57,181 nucleotides of DNA from positions 1-57,181 of the forward strand of contig JAFXIS010000063.1 of the NCBI GenBank assembly GCA_017532885.1. The letters are read 5' to 3'. The DNA comes from Alistipes sp. GTDB lineage: Bacteria > Bacteroidota > Bacteroidia > Bacteroidales > Rikenellaceae. Shown here piece after piece: positions 40,551 to 49,525 of this stretch; position 1 is the stretch's first letter, and each line of letters opens with the position of its first letter. The notes under the pieces are model-generated. The model was not told the DNA's origin and searched no databases. It saw only the letters and a program-made list of their open reading frames with translations. A program made the translations under genes and the position numbers.

Positions 40551-41840
40551 TTACTCGTAGCGACCGCTCTTGAGTCGATTTACCTCGTCGTTTGTGAGGA
40601 AACGCCATGCTCCGCGCTTGAGATTTTTCTTGGTAATTCCGGCATAATATACTCTGTCGAGCTTCTGAACAGTATAGCCCAAATGCTCGAAAATACGACG
40701 CACGATACGGTTGCGACCCGAGTGAATCTCGATGCCAATCTCCTTCTTTGTGTCGCCTACATAGGCTACCTCGTCGGCATAAATCTCGCCATCCTCGAGT
40801 GTGATACCCTCGGTAATCTGCTCCATATCAGCCTTTGTAAGTGGCTTGTCGAGCGTTACCTGATAAATCTTCTTCTTCTCGAGTGAGGGGTGTGTAAGCT
40901 GGCGAGTGATATCTCCATCGTTGGTGAAAAGCAGCAATCCGAGAGAGTTCTTGTCCAATCGGCCTACGGGGTAGATGCGCTCCGTGCAGGCACCCTTAAC
41001 CAACTCCATAACGGTCTTGTCGGCGTGGGGGTCTTCTAATGATGTTACATATCCCTTGGGCTTATTCAATACCAAATAGACCTTCTTTTCGCCCTGAATC
41101 TTCTCGTCGTTGAACTTCACCTCATCTGTGGGCATTACTTTTGTTCCTAATTCGGTGACGATAACACCATTTATGGTTACCAAACCTGCGGTGATGAAAT
41201 CATCTGCCTCACGACGCGAGCAAAGACCCGACTGTGCCAAGAAACGATTTAGACGAATGGCTCCGGTCTGCTTTGCCGGTGCATATTTGGGATAAGAACG
41301 ATTTTCTTCACTTTTTCCATAAGGCTTTCTTCCGCCCTTGTTCTCTGACTTGAAACCTCCCTTGTTCTCCGACTTATAGCCGCCCTTGTAGCCACCTTTT
41401 GCTCCGGGCTTAAATCCCGAGGTACGCTCCTCCGACTTAAACGAAGGCTTACGACTGCTGTGGCTTGCAGGCTTGCTGCCAAAAGATTTGCCAGTGCGGG
41501 TTGTGCGCTCTGTGCGCTCCGAGAAACCTCGCTCCTCACGCATTGAACGCTCTCCAAAACCTCTCTCCGAGCGCTCCTCGCGGAATATGGGGCGATTATC
41601 TGCCGAGAAATTGGGGTTGAATGATGAACGACGGCTCTCCGTGCCGCGACGATTCTCTGATTGACGACCTTCTGTGCCGCGACGGCTCTCACCTGTACGA
41701 CGACCTTGACGCCCCTCGTTATCGGCCTCACGGCGAGGGCGGGGAGTGCGCTCTACCTTCTCGGCTGAAGCTGAAAGATTACGCTTGTCACGCGCAAAAC
41801 GCGACAATGCCGATGTAGAGTCTTGATTAAACTTTTTCAT
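40551..41840 (-). CDS. rRNA pseudouridine synthase (RluB/RsuA family) with long disordered N-terminus
   Basis: A 429-aa protein. Residues ~190-429 are a normal pseudouridine synthase: S4 RNA-binding domain (IRLNRFLAQSGLCSRREADD, ~195-214), then the catalytic domain with NKPKGYVTSLEDPH and GRLDKNSLGLLLF carrying the catalytic Asp near 296. It converts specific uridines to pseudouridine in rRNA. Residues 1-190 are low-complexity, rich in Arg, Ser, Gly, Glu and Lys, with RGG-like and repeated SENKGGFKSENKGGRK segments. Typical RluB/RsuA enzymes lack this, so the extension nearly doubles the protein. A -7 element TACCTTTG is read on the minus strand at 41890-41897. Confidence 0.93.
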   Translation of the reverse strand: MKKFNQDSTSALSRFARDKRNLSASAEKVERTPRPRREADNEGRQGRRTGESRRGTEGRQSENRRGTESRRSSFNPNFSADNRPIFREERSERGFGERSMREERGFSERTERTTRTGKSFGSKPASHSSRKPSFKSEERTSGFKPGAKGGYKGGYKSENKGGFKSENKGGRKPYGKSEENRSYPKYAPAKQTGAIRLNRFLAQSGLCSRREADDFITAGLVTINGVIVTELGTKVMPTDEVKFNDEKIQGEKKVYLVLNKPKGYVTSLEDPHADKTVMELVKGACTERIYPVGRLDKNSLGLLLFTNDGDITRQLTHPSLEKKKIYQVTLDKPLTKADMEQITEGITLEDGEIYADEVAYVGDTKKEIGIEIHSGRNRIVRRIFEHLGYTVQKLDRVYYAGITKKNLKRGAWRFLTNDEVNRLKSGRYE

Positions 41841-42024
41841 ATCTTACTTGTTTCTGTTTATGGGAATTGCTCCCGATTCATATCGGCGGCAAAGGTAGTT
41901 ATTTTTTTAATCAATAACCCCTCCGAGAGTCAAAAATGCTCAAATTTTGTCTTTGCGAACTATTTATAGTTCAGATGTTATTGGTTTTACCTCCATTTGC
42001 GAGGGAAAGTTTTGCTCTCGGCGC

Positions 42025-42055
42025 TTTGTCTGTTGTGAAAAAATGAGTAATTTTG
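42025..42055 (+). promoter_or_regulatory. Promoter of the GH78-like gene
   Basis: TTTG (42025-42028) and TAATTTTG (42048-42055) are separated by 19 bases, an excellent match to the Bacteroidetes -33/-7 consensus. It lies 34 bases before the ATG. A small palindrome GAACTATTTATAGTTC (41957-41972) lies upstream and could be an operator. The remaining gap 41841-42088 shows no gene. Confidence 0.6.
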
Positions 42056-42088
42056 TGTAGTGGTTTACGAATAATAGTTAGGTTATAG

Positions 42089-44290
42089 ATGAAACGGATA
42101 CTGCTACTTCTAATGTCACTTCTCTTTTCTGTGACGATTATGGCTGCTCAAACTTGGGAGGCGCAATGGATTACATCGGCGACACATAGCACACAGGTTA
42201 ATAGTTGGTTCTGTTTCCATAAAAGTGTTATGTTGCCTAAGTTAAATGGTGATAAGGTATATGCCAATATCGCTGTGGATAGCAAATATTGGCTATGGAT
42301 AAATGGCGAGTTGGTAGTTTTCGAGGGCGGATTAAAGCGCGGACCTACACCTCGTGATACATATTTCGATAGCGTGGAGATTAGCCGCTACCTGCATTCG
42401 GGCGAGAATACCATTGCTCTATTGGTGTGGTACTTCGGAAAGCATGGCTTTGCCCACAATAGCAGCGGGCGTGCAGGCTTGATATTTGATTGCCAGGCGG
42501 ATAATTTCAAAATCCTATCGGATGAGAGTTGGCTGTGCGGTTATTATGATGCCTATGAGCCGACCTCGGAGCCGTATCCCAATTACCGACTTTCGGAGTC
42601 GAATATTCGCTTCAATGCCCAAAAGGAGATTGAGGGATGGAGAGAGGAGGGCTCAAAACCTGCGTTTCCGCATGCTGTGGCGGTGGGTAAGGCCGGCGTA
42701 GCTCCGTGGAATGCTCTTATTGAACGACCTATTCCGCAATGGAGCGATTTTGGCATGGCGGAGTACGAGTCAATCCGTAAGGAGAGCGCAGAGGATGTCG
42801 ATATATACTATTGCCGATTGCCCTATAACTGCCATGTGACGCCATGGCTTGATGTGGAGGCTACGGCGGGTCAGCTCATACATATCGCAATGGATAATTA
42901 TCGCGGTGGAGGCGAAACGAATGTGCGAGCAGAGTATGTTACGCGCGAAGGTAGGCAGCAATATGAGTCCTTGGGTTGGATGAATGGCCATGAAGTCGTT
43001 TATCGCATCCCGAAGGGCGTGATAGTGAATGCGTTGCGCTATCGTGAAACAGGTTACGATACCGACTTTGCAGGAGGCTTTACTTGCGATGATGAGTTCT
43101 TGAACCGTCTGCGTGAAAAGGCTCTGCGTACGCTCTATGTAACGATGCGCGACACTTATATGGATTGCCCTGACCGTGAGCGCTCGCAGTGGTGGGGCGA
43201 TGAGGTCAATGAACTCGGTGAGGCGTTTTATGCTGTCGATTTGGAGGGGCATAAGCTTGCACGCAAGGGTATTCTTGAGTTGGTTAATTGGCAGCGTGAG
43301 GATGGTGTGCTCTTTTCGCCTTGCCCTTCGGGTGTGTGGCGCAATGAGCTGCCTGCGCAGATGTTGGCATCGGTGGGATGGTATGGATTCTATACCTATT
43401 ATCTTTATAGTGGTGACGAAAGCATCGTTTCGCTTGTATATGAGCCGGTGAAGCGCTATCTGCATGAGGTGTGGAGCCTTGATGACGAGGGCCTTGTGGT
43501 TACGCGCCACGGCGATTGGTCGTGGGGCGATTGGGGTGATAATATAGATTTGGATTTGTTGCTCAATTGCTGGTATTATTTGGCATTGAAGGGCGAGCGG
43601 GAGTTTGCTGCAATACTTGGCAAGGAGGATGATTTGGCTCGTGTGGAGGCTATTATGCGTGGCATGGAGGCGAGCTTTAATCGGCGTTTCTGGAATGGAA
43701 AGGAGTATCGCTCTCCGAGTTATAAGGGTGCGACCGACGATAGAGGGCAGGCTATGGCTGTGCTGGCGGGCTTTGCTCAAAAGGAGCAATATCCGCAGCT
43801 CAGGGAGGTTTTGCTGCGTGAATACCACGCAAGTCCTTATATGGAAAAGTATGTGGGTGAGGCACTGATGGTTATGGGATATACTGAGAATGCTTTGGCA
43901 CGCACTCGAGAGCGTTTTGCAGCAATGGTAAATCATCCGGAGTACACAACCCTCTGGGAGGGCTGGGGCATTGGTAAAGAGGGCTTTGGTGGCGGTACTA
44001 CCAACCACGCATGGAGCGGTGGTACGCTGACTCTGCTGTCGCAATATGTTGCGGGCATAGCTCCTATTGAGCCGGGCTTCAAGCGTTTTGCGATAAGCCC
44101 GCAAATGGCAAACCTTAATGAGGTTAAGGCAGAGGTTGTGACACACTATGGCGTTATAAAGGTCGATATCTGCCGTAAGAACGATAAACTGCATATGACC
44201 TTTGAAGTGCCCGAGGGTACTGAGGCTTATGTCGTAAAACGCGGTCGTGAACATCGCTATGGCGGTGGCAAGCACTCGGTTAAGTTATAG
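42089..44290 (+). CDS. Putative alpha-L-rhamnosidase (GH78-like)
   Basis: A 733-aa exported enzyme: signal peptide (LLLLMSLLFSVTIMAA), an N-terminal beta-sandwich region (about 20-180, WEAQWITSAT), an (alpha/alpha)6-barrel catalytic domain with the GH78-type DTYMDCPDRERSQWWGDEVN (about 351-370), HGDWSWGDWGD and WEGWG..GGGTTNHAWSGG, and a C-terminal beta-domain. GH78 enzymes remove terminal alpha-L-rhamnose from plant and microbial glycans. No SusC/SusD pair or other glycosidase is nearby, so this is not a classic polysaccharide-utilisation locus. The downstream MATE gene starts 22 bases after its stop. Confidence 0.85.
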   Translation: MKRILLLLMSLLFSVTIMAAQTWEAQWITSATHSTQVNSWFCFHKSVMLPKLNGDKVYANIAVDSKYWLWINGELVVFEGGLKRGPTPRDTYFDSVEISRYLHSGENTIALLVWYFGKHGFAHNSSGRAGLIFDCQADNFKILSDESWLCGYYDAYEPTSEPYPNYRLSESNIRFNAQKEIEGWREEGSKPAFPHAVAVGKAGVAPWNALIERPIPQWSDFGMAEYESIRKESAEDVDIYYCRLPYNCHVTPWLDVEATAGQLIHIAMDNYRGGGETNVRAEYVTREGRQQYESLGWMNGHEVVYRIPKGVIVNALRYRETGYDTDFAGGFTCDDEFLNRLREKALRTLYVTMRDTYMDCPDRERSQWWGDEVNELGEAFYAVDLEGHKLARKGILELVNWQREDGVLFSPCPSGVWRNELPAQMLASVGWYGFYTYYLYSGDESIVSLVYEPVKRYLHEVWSLDDEGLVVTRHGDWSWGDWGDNIDLDLLLNCWYYLALKGEREFAAILGKEDDLARVEAIMRGMEASFNRRFWNGKEYRSPSYKGATDDRGQAMAVLAGFAQKEQYPQLREVLLREYHASPYMEKYVGEALMVMGYTENALARTRERFAAMVNHPEYTTLWEGWGIGKEGFGGGTTNHAWSGGTLTLLSQYVAGIAPIEPGFKRFAISPQMANLNEVKAEVVTHYGVIKVDICRKNDKLHMTFEVPEGTEAYVVKRGREHRYGGGKHSVKL

Positions 44291-44312
44291 GATTGAATAT
44301 TTTTGCCTGATT

Positions 44313-45638
44313 ATGGGAATGAATCGTGAAATATTGCGTATTGCTCTGCCTAATATCATCTCGAATATTACGGTGCCGATTATGGGTATCGCAGGAACGA
44401 TGATTGCGGGACATCTGGGCGATTCGGTGACGACCATAGGCTCTTTGGCTATCGGTGTGTCGATTTTCAACTTTATATATTGGAACTGCTCGTTTATCCG
44501 CATGGGAACAAGTGGTCTTACGGCGCAGGCATTTGGTGCGGGCGATAATCGCACGACGACGCTGATGTTGCTGCGTGCCGTGTTGGTGTCGCTGGTTATA
44601 GGTGTGCTTGTCCTGTTGCTGCAAAAACCGTTAGGATTGGGTGCTTTGTGGGTGATGAATGGCGGTGATATGGTCGCCGATTACTTCTTTGCCCGCGTGT
44701 GGGCTGTGCCGGCCGGAGTGTTGCTGTTTGGTTTGAATGGCTGGCTTACGGGTATGCAGAATGCCATTATTCCGATGGTTGTGGCAATTGCTGTCAATGT
44801 TATACATGTGGTGTGCAGTATCTTCCTCGCCTTTGATTTCGATATGGGCATTGTGGGTATCGCCTATGCTTCGGTTATTGCCCAATGGGTGGGCGTTATG
44901 GTTACTGCAGCCATTACACTCCTCTATTATCGCAAGGGCTTTGTGCGTGTGGCTTGGCACGAGGTGGTCGATATACAGTCGATGAAGGAGTTTTTCTTGA
45001 TTAATCGCGATATTATTGTCCGTACGCTCTGCATTGTGGCTACCTATACATTCTTTACAGCGGCTTCGGCGCGTATGGGAGATGATACAATTTTGGCTGT
45101 AAATACCATTCTGTTGCAGCTCTTTACATTGTTCTCTTATATGAACGATGGCTTTGCCTACTCGGCGGAGGCTCTGACGGGTCGCTTTATCGGTGCGCGT
45201 GATGGTGCCAGCCTGCGCGATTGCGTGAAGAAGTGCTTGTTGTGGGGTTTGGCTGTGAGTGTGGTGTATGTTGGTGTTTATATCGGTTGGTGGCGCGAGT
45301 TGCTGTCTTTGTTCTTAGATAGTGGAGCAGGCGATGCGGCCAAGATTTTGGAGTATGCGGGTCGCTATATCGGTTGGATTATCACCATACCTTTGGCAGC
45401 CTCTATGCCCTTTATTATGGATGGTATTATGGTCGGAGCCACGCAGTCGCGTATTATGCGTGATTCGATGATTTATGCCACCATAGCCTATTTTGCGATA
45501 TTCTATCTGTTGAGCCCCGTTATCGGAAATAATGCTCTGTGGTTGGCCTTTTCGTCGTATATGTTCCTGCGAGGCGTGTTGCAATATTTTATGTCGCACC
45601 GCCTAAAGATGATTTATGCCCAAGCGGAAGAGGCGTAA
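44313..45638 (+). CDS. MATE-family efflux transporter
   Basis: A 441-aa inner-membrane protein with twelve helices in two six-helix halves (IALPNIISNITVPIMGIAGT; SSYMFLRGVLQYFMSHRLKM at the end). MATE carriers export cationic drugs or metabolites in exchange for Na+ or H+. ATG 44313 is preferred; a second ATG lies two codons later. It begins 22 bases after the GH78-like gene. Substrate unknown; the pairing with a glycosidase may only reflect transcription. Confidence 0.9.
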   Translation: MGMNREILRIALPNIISNITVPIMGIAGTMIAGHLGDSVTTIGSLAIGVSIFNFIYWNCSFIRMGTSGLTAQAFGAGDNRTTTLMLLRAVLVSLVIGVLVLLLQKPLGLGALWVMNGGDMVADYFFARVWAVPAGVLLFGLNGWLTGMQNAIIPMVVAIAVNVIHVVCSIFLAFDFDMGIVGIAYASVIAQWVGVMVTAAITLLYYRKGFVRVAWHEVVDIQSMKEFFLINRDIIVRTLCIVATYTFFTAASARMGDDTILAVNTILLQLFTLFSYMNDGFAYSAEALTGRFIGARDGASLRDCVKKCLLWGLAVSVVYVGVYIGWWRELLSLFLDSGAGDAAKILEYAGRYIGWIITIPLAASMPFIMDGIMVGATQSRIMRDSMIYATIAYFAIFYLLSPVIGNNALWLAFSSYMFLRGVLQYFMSHRLKMIYAQAEEA

Positions 45639-45642
45639 CGAG

Positions 45643-45700
45643 AGCAAAGAGTAAAGAGCAAAGAGTAAAGAGCAAAGAGTAAAGAGTAAAGAGTAAAGAT
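45643..45700. repeat. Tandem AAAGAGTAAAGAGCA-type heptamer tract
   Basis: About eight head-to-tail copies of the heptamer AAGAGTA or AAGAGCA follow 4 bases after the MATE stop. It is the longest tract of the GAGCAAAGA family in this window. Copy number could vary by slippage. Confidence 0.75.
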
Positions 45701-45733
45701 GACTCCCTAAACTCCTTAATCTCCCTATCTTTA

Positions 45734-45858
45734 GATTCTCACGCAAAACTATGTTTTGCTCAGAATGACAATCCCCCAAAAAATAATTACTCAGAATGAC
45801 GGATTTCTTACCACATAGCGTCACTCTGAGGGAGTGTAAGCGACCGTGAGAGTCTAAA
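45734..45858. repeat. REP-like element family C, copy 2
   Basis: GATTCTCACGC at the left, CTCAGAATGAC, a middle GTCACTCTGAGGGAGTGTAA, and CGACCGTGAGAGTCTAA at the right, as at 16248-16340. It sits in the 350-bp gap 45639-45988, which otherwise contains a short terminator and a promoter. Confidence 0.75.
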
Positions 45859-45920
45859 AAACAATTGCTCAGAATGACAAACCCCAAAAAATAATTGCTC
45901 AGAATAACGAATTAATGACA

Positions 45921-45961
45921 GATGAAAGTGTTTTAACTTTCATCTTTTTTTACTACATTTG
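45921..45961 (+). promoter_or_regulatory. Terminator-like hairpin followed by thioesterase promoter
   Basis: GATGAAAGT (45921-45929) pairs with ACTTTCATC (45936-45944), followed by TTTTTT. Directly after it TACATTTG (45954-45961) matches the -7 consensus, 28 bases before the thioesterase ATG. The hairpin would stop read-through and the promoter restarts transcription. Confidence 0.55.
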
Positions 45962-45988
45962 CTAAATCTTTTGATTCAATATAAACTT

Positions 45989-46717
45989 ATGGCAGAGAAG
46001 AGTGTTTTCAAATATACCGTAGAGCCGGAGAGTGTGGATTTTACCTCGCGTGCTTCGGTGTCGTCAATGTTTAATATGATATTGCATGCCGCAGGAAGGG
46101 ATGCTCACCGTCGTGGCTTCGGTATAGATGCCCTTGCCGAGCGTAATTTCGGCTGGGTGCTTTCGCGCATGTGTTTGGAATTGGATCGCATGCCCGCGGA
46201 GTATGAGGAGTTTACGCTCCATACATGGATTGGCGGTTATAATCGCCTTATCTCAACGCGTAACTTTACACTTACCGATAAAGAAGGTAATGAGTTCGGC
46301 CGCGCTGTGTCGCAGTGGTGTATGTTGGACTTTGATACCCGTATGCCGCTCGATATGAATACTTTGGCAAAGGTGCATGACGGTACAATCGTGGATGCTC
46401 CTTCGCCTTGTGATGCTCCGAAGCGTATCGGTGCGATTGGCTGCGAGCCCCTCAATGAACGCAAGGTGGCATATAGTGATATTGACTTTAATCGCCACAT
46501 GAATACCATGCGATATATCGACTTTGCATTCGATACGCTCCCAATCGAGGTGCCCGAAAAGTTGCAGGCGATGCGCATGGATATAAATTTCATGAAAGAG
46601 GCTCGCTATGGCGATAGTCTTATGCTTGCATGCGAAGAGAATGGCGCGCAATATAATTTCGAGTTCCGCAATGGCGCAGGCGAAGCCCTCTGCCGCATGA
46701 CACTCGATATAAAGTAG
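45989..46717 (+). CDS. Acyl-ACP thioesterase
   Basis: A 242-aa cytoplasmic enzyme of the fatty-acyl-ACP thioesterase family (PF01643 type) with two hotdog domains: residues ~5-135 and ~150-240. The second half has DIDFNRHMNTMRYIDFAFD, matching the substrate/catalytic region with Asn and His of the FatA/FatB-like group. It releases free fatty acids from acyl-ACP. ATG 45989 follows the -7 element. acpP and fabF lie 6 kb downstream. A related enzyme is common in Bacteroidetes. Confidence 0.92.
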   Translation: MAEKSVFKYTVEPESVDFTSRASVSSMFNMILHAAGRDAHRRGFGIDALAERNFGWVLSRMCLELDRMPAEYEEFTLHTWIGGYNRLISTRNFTLTDKEGNEFGRAVSQWCMLDFDTRMPLDMNTLAKVHDGTIVDAPSPCDAPKRIGAIGCEPLNERKVAYSDIDFNRHMNTMRYIDFAFDTLPIEVPEKLQAMRMDINFMKEARYGDSLMLACEENGAQYNFEFRNGAGEALCRMTLDIK

Positions 46718-46738
46718 AAAACCTTAAAATTTACCCAT

Positions 46739-48037
46739 ATGTTTACTCCCGAACGCCGAGAGCAGATTATCGCTCTCATTAAACGAGAAGTAGTGCCGGC
46801 AATAGGTTGTACCGAGCCGGTAGCCGTAGCATTGTGTGTGGCTCACGCCTGCGAAGTGGCAGGGTGTAATGGCGAGCACTTGCCCGAAAAAATCGAGGTG
46901 CGCCTAAGTGCCAATATCCTAAAAAATGCCATGGGTGTTGGTATCCCCGGCACAGGCATGATAGGCTTGCCTATTGCCATAGCTCTCGGAGCTATTGTCG
47001 GGCGCTCGGAGTATGGCTTGGAGGTGTTGCGTGATGCCAATGCTGAGGCTGTGGAGCGCGGTAAGCAATATATCGATGAGAAGCGTATTTCGATAGAACT
47101 TGCCGAAGGTGATGTCGATAAACTCTACATCGAGGTGCATGTTACCTCACCTGAGGGTAACTCTACGGCTATAATCTCGGGAGGTCACACCTCTTTGGTC
47201 TATAAGGAGCTGAACGGCGAGGTGTTGCTTGATAAGCGTAATGCGCATAATGCCGAGGAGGAGGATGACGATGAGTCACTCACGCTGCGCGATGTCTACG
47301 AGTTTGCTACAACGACACCCCTTGAGGAGATAGAGTTTATCTTGGAGTCGAAACACCTTAACAAGGCGGCAGCCGAGAGTGCTTTTTCGGCAGAGTATGG
47401 ACACTCTTTGGGTCGTACCCTGCGTGGAGAGCGTGAGCGTAACATTGTGGGCGATACAATCTTCTCACGCATACTCTCTTATACGGCTGCAGCATGTGAT
47501 GCCCGCATGGGTGGGGCTATGGTGCCCGTAATGAGTAATTCGGGAAGTGGTAATCAGGGTATTACCGCAACCCTGCCCGTTGTGGTATATGGTGAGGAGT
47601 GCGGAGCATCGCAGGAGCAGATGATTCGCTCGCTTACACTGAGCCATTTAACGGTTATATATATCAAGCAGAGCTTGGGTCGCTTGTCGGCATTATGTGG
47701 TTGTGTGGTGGCTGCTGCTGGTTCATCGTGCGGCATTACATATCTTATGGGAGGCGGTTATGACGAGGTGGCTATGGCAATAAAGAATATGATTGCCAAC
47801 CTTACGGGTATGATTTGTGACGGTGCCAAGCCCAGCTGTGCGTTGAAATTGGCAAGTGGTGTTTCTACGGCTGTACTATCGGCAATGCTTGCTATGGAGC
47901 ATCGTTGCGTGTCGAAGCTGGAGGGTATTATCGACGAGGATGTCGATAAGTCTATCCGCAACCTTACAACCATAGGTCGTGACGGCATGAACCTGACAGA
48001 TGAGTATATCCTGTCGATAATGACTAATAAGTGCTAA
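46739..48037 (+). CDS. L-serine dehydratase alpha-like / CyuA-type L-cysteine desulfidase family protein
   Basis: A 432-aa protein of the UPF0597 (CyuA) family, which resembles the alpha chain of iron-sulfur L-serine dehydratase. Conserved cysteines for a 4Fe-4S cluster appear in AIGCTEPVAVALC (Cys24), ALCGCVVAAAGSSCG, and GMICDGAKPSCALKL. Glycine-rich SGSGNQGITATLPVV is a hallmark. Some members degrade L-cysteine to pyruvate, ammonia and sulfide. Without a beta-chain gene nearby, the single-polypeptide family is the better match. It starts 21 bases after the thioesterase stop. Confidence 0.87.
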   Translation: MFTPERREQIIALIKREVVPAIGCTEPVAVALCVAHACEVAGCNGEHLPEKIEVRLSANILKNAMGVGIPGTGMIGLPIAIALGAIVGRSEYGLEVLRDANAEAVERGKQYIDEKRISIELAEGDVDKLYIEVHVTSPEGNSTAIISGGHTSLVYKELNGEVLLDKRNAHNAEEEDDDESLTLRDVYEFATTTPLEEIEFILESKHLNKAAAESAFSAEYGHSLGRTLRGERERNIVGDTIFSRILSYTAAACDARMGGAMVPVMSNSGSGNQGITATLPVVVYGEECGASQEQMIRSLTLSHLTVIYIKQSLGRLSALCGCVVAAAGSSCGITYLMGGGYDEVAMAIKNMIANLTGMICDGAKPSCALKLASGVSTAVLSAMLAMEHRCVSKLEGIIDEDVDKSIRNLTTIGRDGMNLTDEYILSIMTNKC

Positions 48038-48046
48038 ACTTAGCGT

Positions 48047-49324
48047 ATGGCAAAACCTTTGGCAGAGCGTTTGCGTCCGCAGACAATCGAAGAGTATATC
48101 GGACAACGACATTTGGTCGGCGAAAACGGAGTCTTTCGTAAATTCCTCGAAACGGGGAATGTACCTTCTTTTATCCTGTGGGGACCTCCGGGTGTGGGTA
48201 AAACTACGCTTGCCAAGTTGGTTGCAAATGCGTTGCAACGCCCATTTTATACGCTTTCGGCCGTTACTTCGGGTGTGAAGGAGGTGAGGGAGGTTATAGA
48301 GTCGGCGCGTCGTCAAAGCCTCTTTAGTCCAAAGGCAGCATTCCTCTTTATTGACGAGATTCACCGCTTTAACAAAAGCCAGCAGGATTCGCTTTTAGGG
48401 GCTGTCGAGCAGGGTGTCGTAACACTTATAGGCGCCACAACGGAAAATCCTTCGTTTGAGGTTATATCTCCACTTTTGAGCCGCTGTCAGGTCTATATCC
48501 TGAAGCCGATGACCGACGAGGAACTTGACATATTGCTCAATCGTGCCATTACTATCGACGAGGATCTTAAGCGCCGCAATGTGAAGGTTGAGCAGACGGC
48601 TGCATTGTTTGCTTTTGCGGGTGGAGATGCGCGTAAACTGCTCAATATATTGGATATAATAGCAGGTGCTACGGATGGTGATATCACAATTACCGATGAC
48701 TATGTTACCGAGTGCCTGCAACAGAATATTGCCCTATATGATAAGAATGGCGAGCAACATTATGATGTTATCTCGGCATTTATAAAGTCCGTCAGGGGTA
48801 GTGATGCAAATGCTGCGATTTACTATTTGGCGCGCATGTTGGCCGGTGGTGAGGAGCCGCGATTTATAGCTCGTCGCTTGGTGATTTTGGCGTCGGAGGA
48901 TATAGGTCTGGCTAATCCCAATGCGTTGCTGCTGGCAAATGCCTGCTTCGATACGGTGCATAAAATCGGTATGCCCGAGGCGCGCATCACGCTTGCCGAA
49001 ACGACGATTTATTTGGCTACAAGCCCCAAGAGCAACTCGGCTTACATGGCTATAAATAGGGCTTTGGATTTTGTGGCACACGACACGACGAATCGCCCTG
49101 TGCCGTTGCATTTGCGCAATGCTCCGACGAAGTTGATGAGCGAAGCGGGGTATGGCAAGAATTACAAATATGCTCACGACTACGCCGGAGGCTTTGTCGA
49201 GCAGGAGTTTATGCCCGAATCGCTCGTAGGCAAGGCGTTTTATGAGCCTAATTTGCAGAATGCCGCCGAACAGAAGATTGCCGAGAGAATGGAACAATTG
49301 TGGGGAGAGAAGTATAAGATGTAA
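48047..49324 (+). CDS. rarA: Replication-associated recombination protein RarA (MgsA)
   Basis: A 425-aa AAA+ ATPase that acts at stalled replication forks, in the clamp-loader family. Motifs are RPQTIEEYIGQRHLVG at the N-terminus, Walker [16 protein letters not shown] (about 44-58), Walker B FLFIDEIHRFNKSQQD, and a C-terminal tetramerisation domain (HYDVISAFIKSVRGSD; EDIGLANPNALLLANAC). Complete. It starts 9 bases after the CyuA-like gene stop, in one operon. Confidence 0.95.
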   Translation: MAKPLAERLRPQTIEEYIGQRHLVGENGVFRKFLETGNVPSFILWGPPGVGKTTLAKLVANALQRPFYTLSAVTSGVKEVREVIESARRQSLFSPKAAFLFIDEIHRFNKSQQDSLLGAVEQGVVTLIGATTENPSFEVISPLLSRCQVYILKPMTDEELDILLNRAITIDEDLKRRNVKVEQTAALFAFAGGDARKLLNILDIIAGATDGDITITDDYVTECLQQNIALYDKNGEQHYDVISAFIKSVRGSDANAAIYYLARMLAGGEEPRFIARRLVILASEDIGLANPNALLLANACFDTVHKIGMPEARITLAETTIYLATSPKSNSAYMAINRALDFVAHDTTNRPVPLHLRNAPTKLMSEAGYGKNYKYAHDYAGGFVEQEFMPESLVGKAFYEPNLQNAAEQKIAERMEQLWGEKYKM

Positions 49325-49373
49325 GAGCAAAGATAAAAGAGAATTCAAAATTCAAAATTCAAAATTCAGAATT

Positions 49374-49481
49374 GAGATTCTCGTGTCGGATGATGCCTCC
49401 TCAGAATGACAAAAAATAATTGCTCAGAATGACGGGTTAGCTACCCAATAGCGTTACTCTGAGGGAGCTTTAGAATGACGA
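49374..49481. repeat. Repeat-filled gap after rarA: family C copy 3 plus AATTCAAAATT tract
   Basis: The 201-base gap 49325-49525 has no gene. It holds a GAGCAAAGATAAAAGAGAATT stretch, a tract of AATTCAAAATTC units (49341-49371), and the C-type element from GAGATTCTCG through CTCAGAATGACAAA to GGGAGCTTTAGAATGACG. The C copy is degenerate at its right end. Confidence 0.7.
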
Positions 49482-49525
49482 AAAAATAATTGCCGGAAAG
49501 ATAAAAAATAGATAGAATATATACC

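Noticed and set aside
42770..44275. 501-residue minus-strand frame opposite the GH78-like gene
   Set aside because: Antisense to a gene with several GH78 motifs; the translation is rich in His/Ile/Leu and no motif was found.
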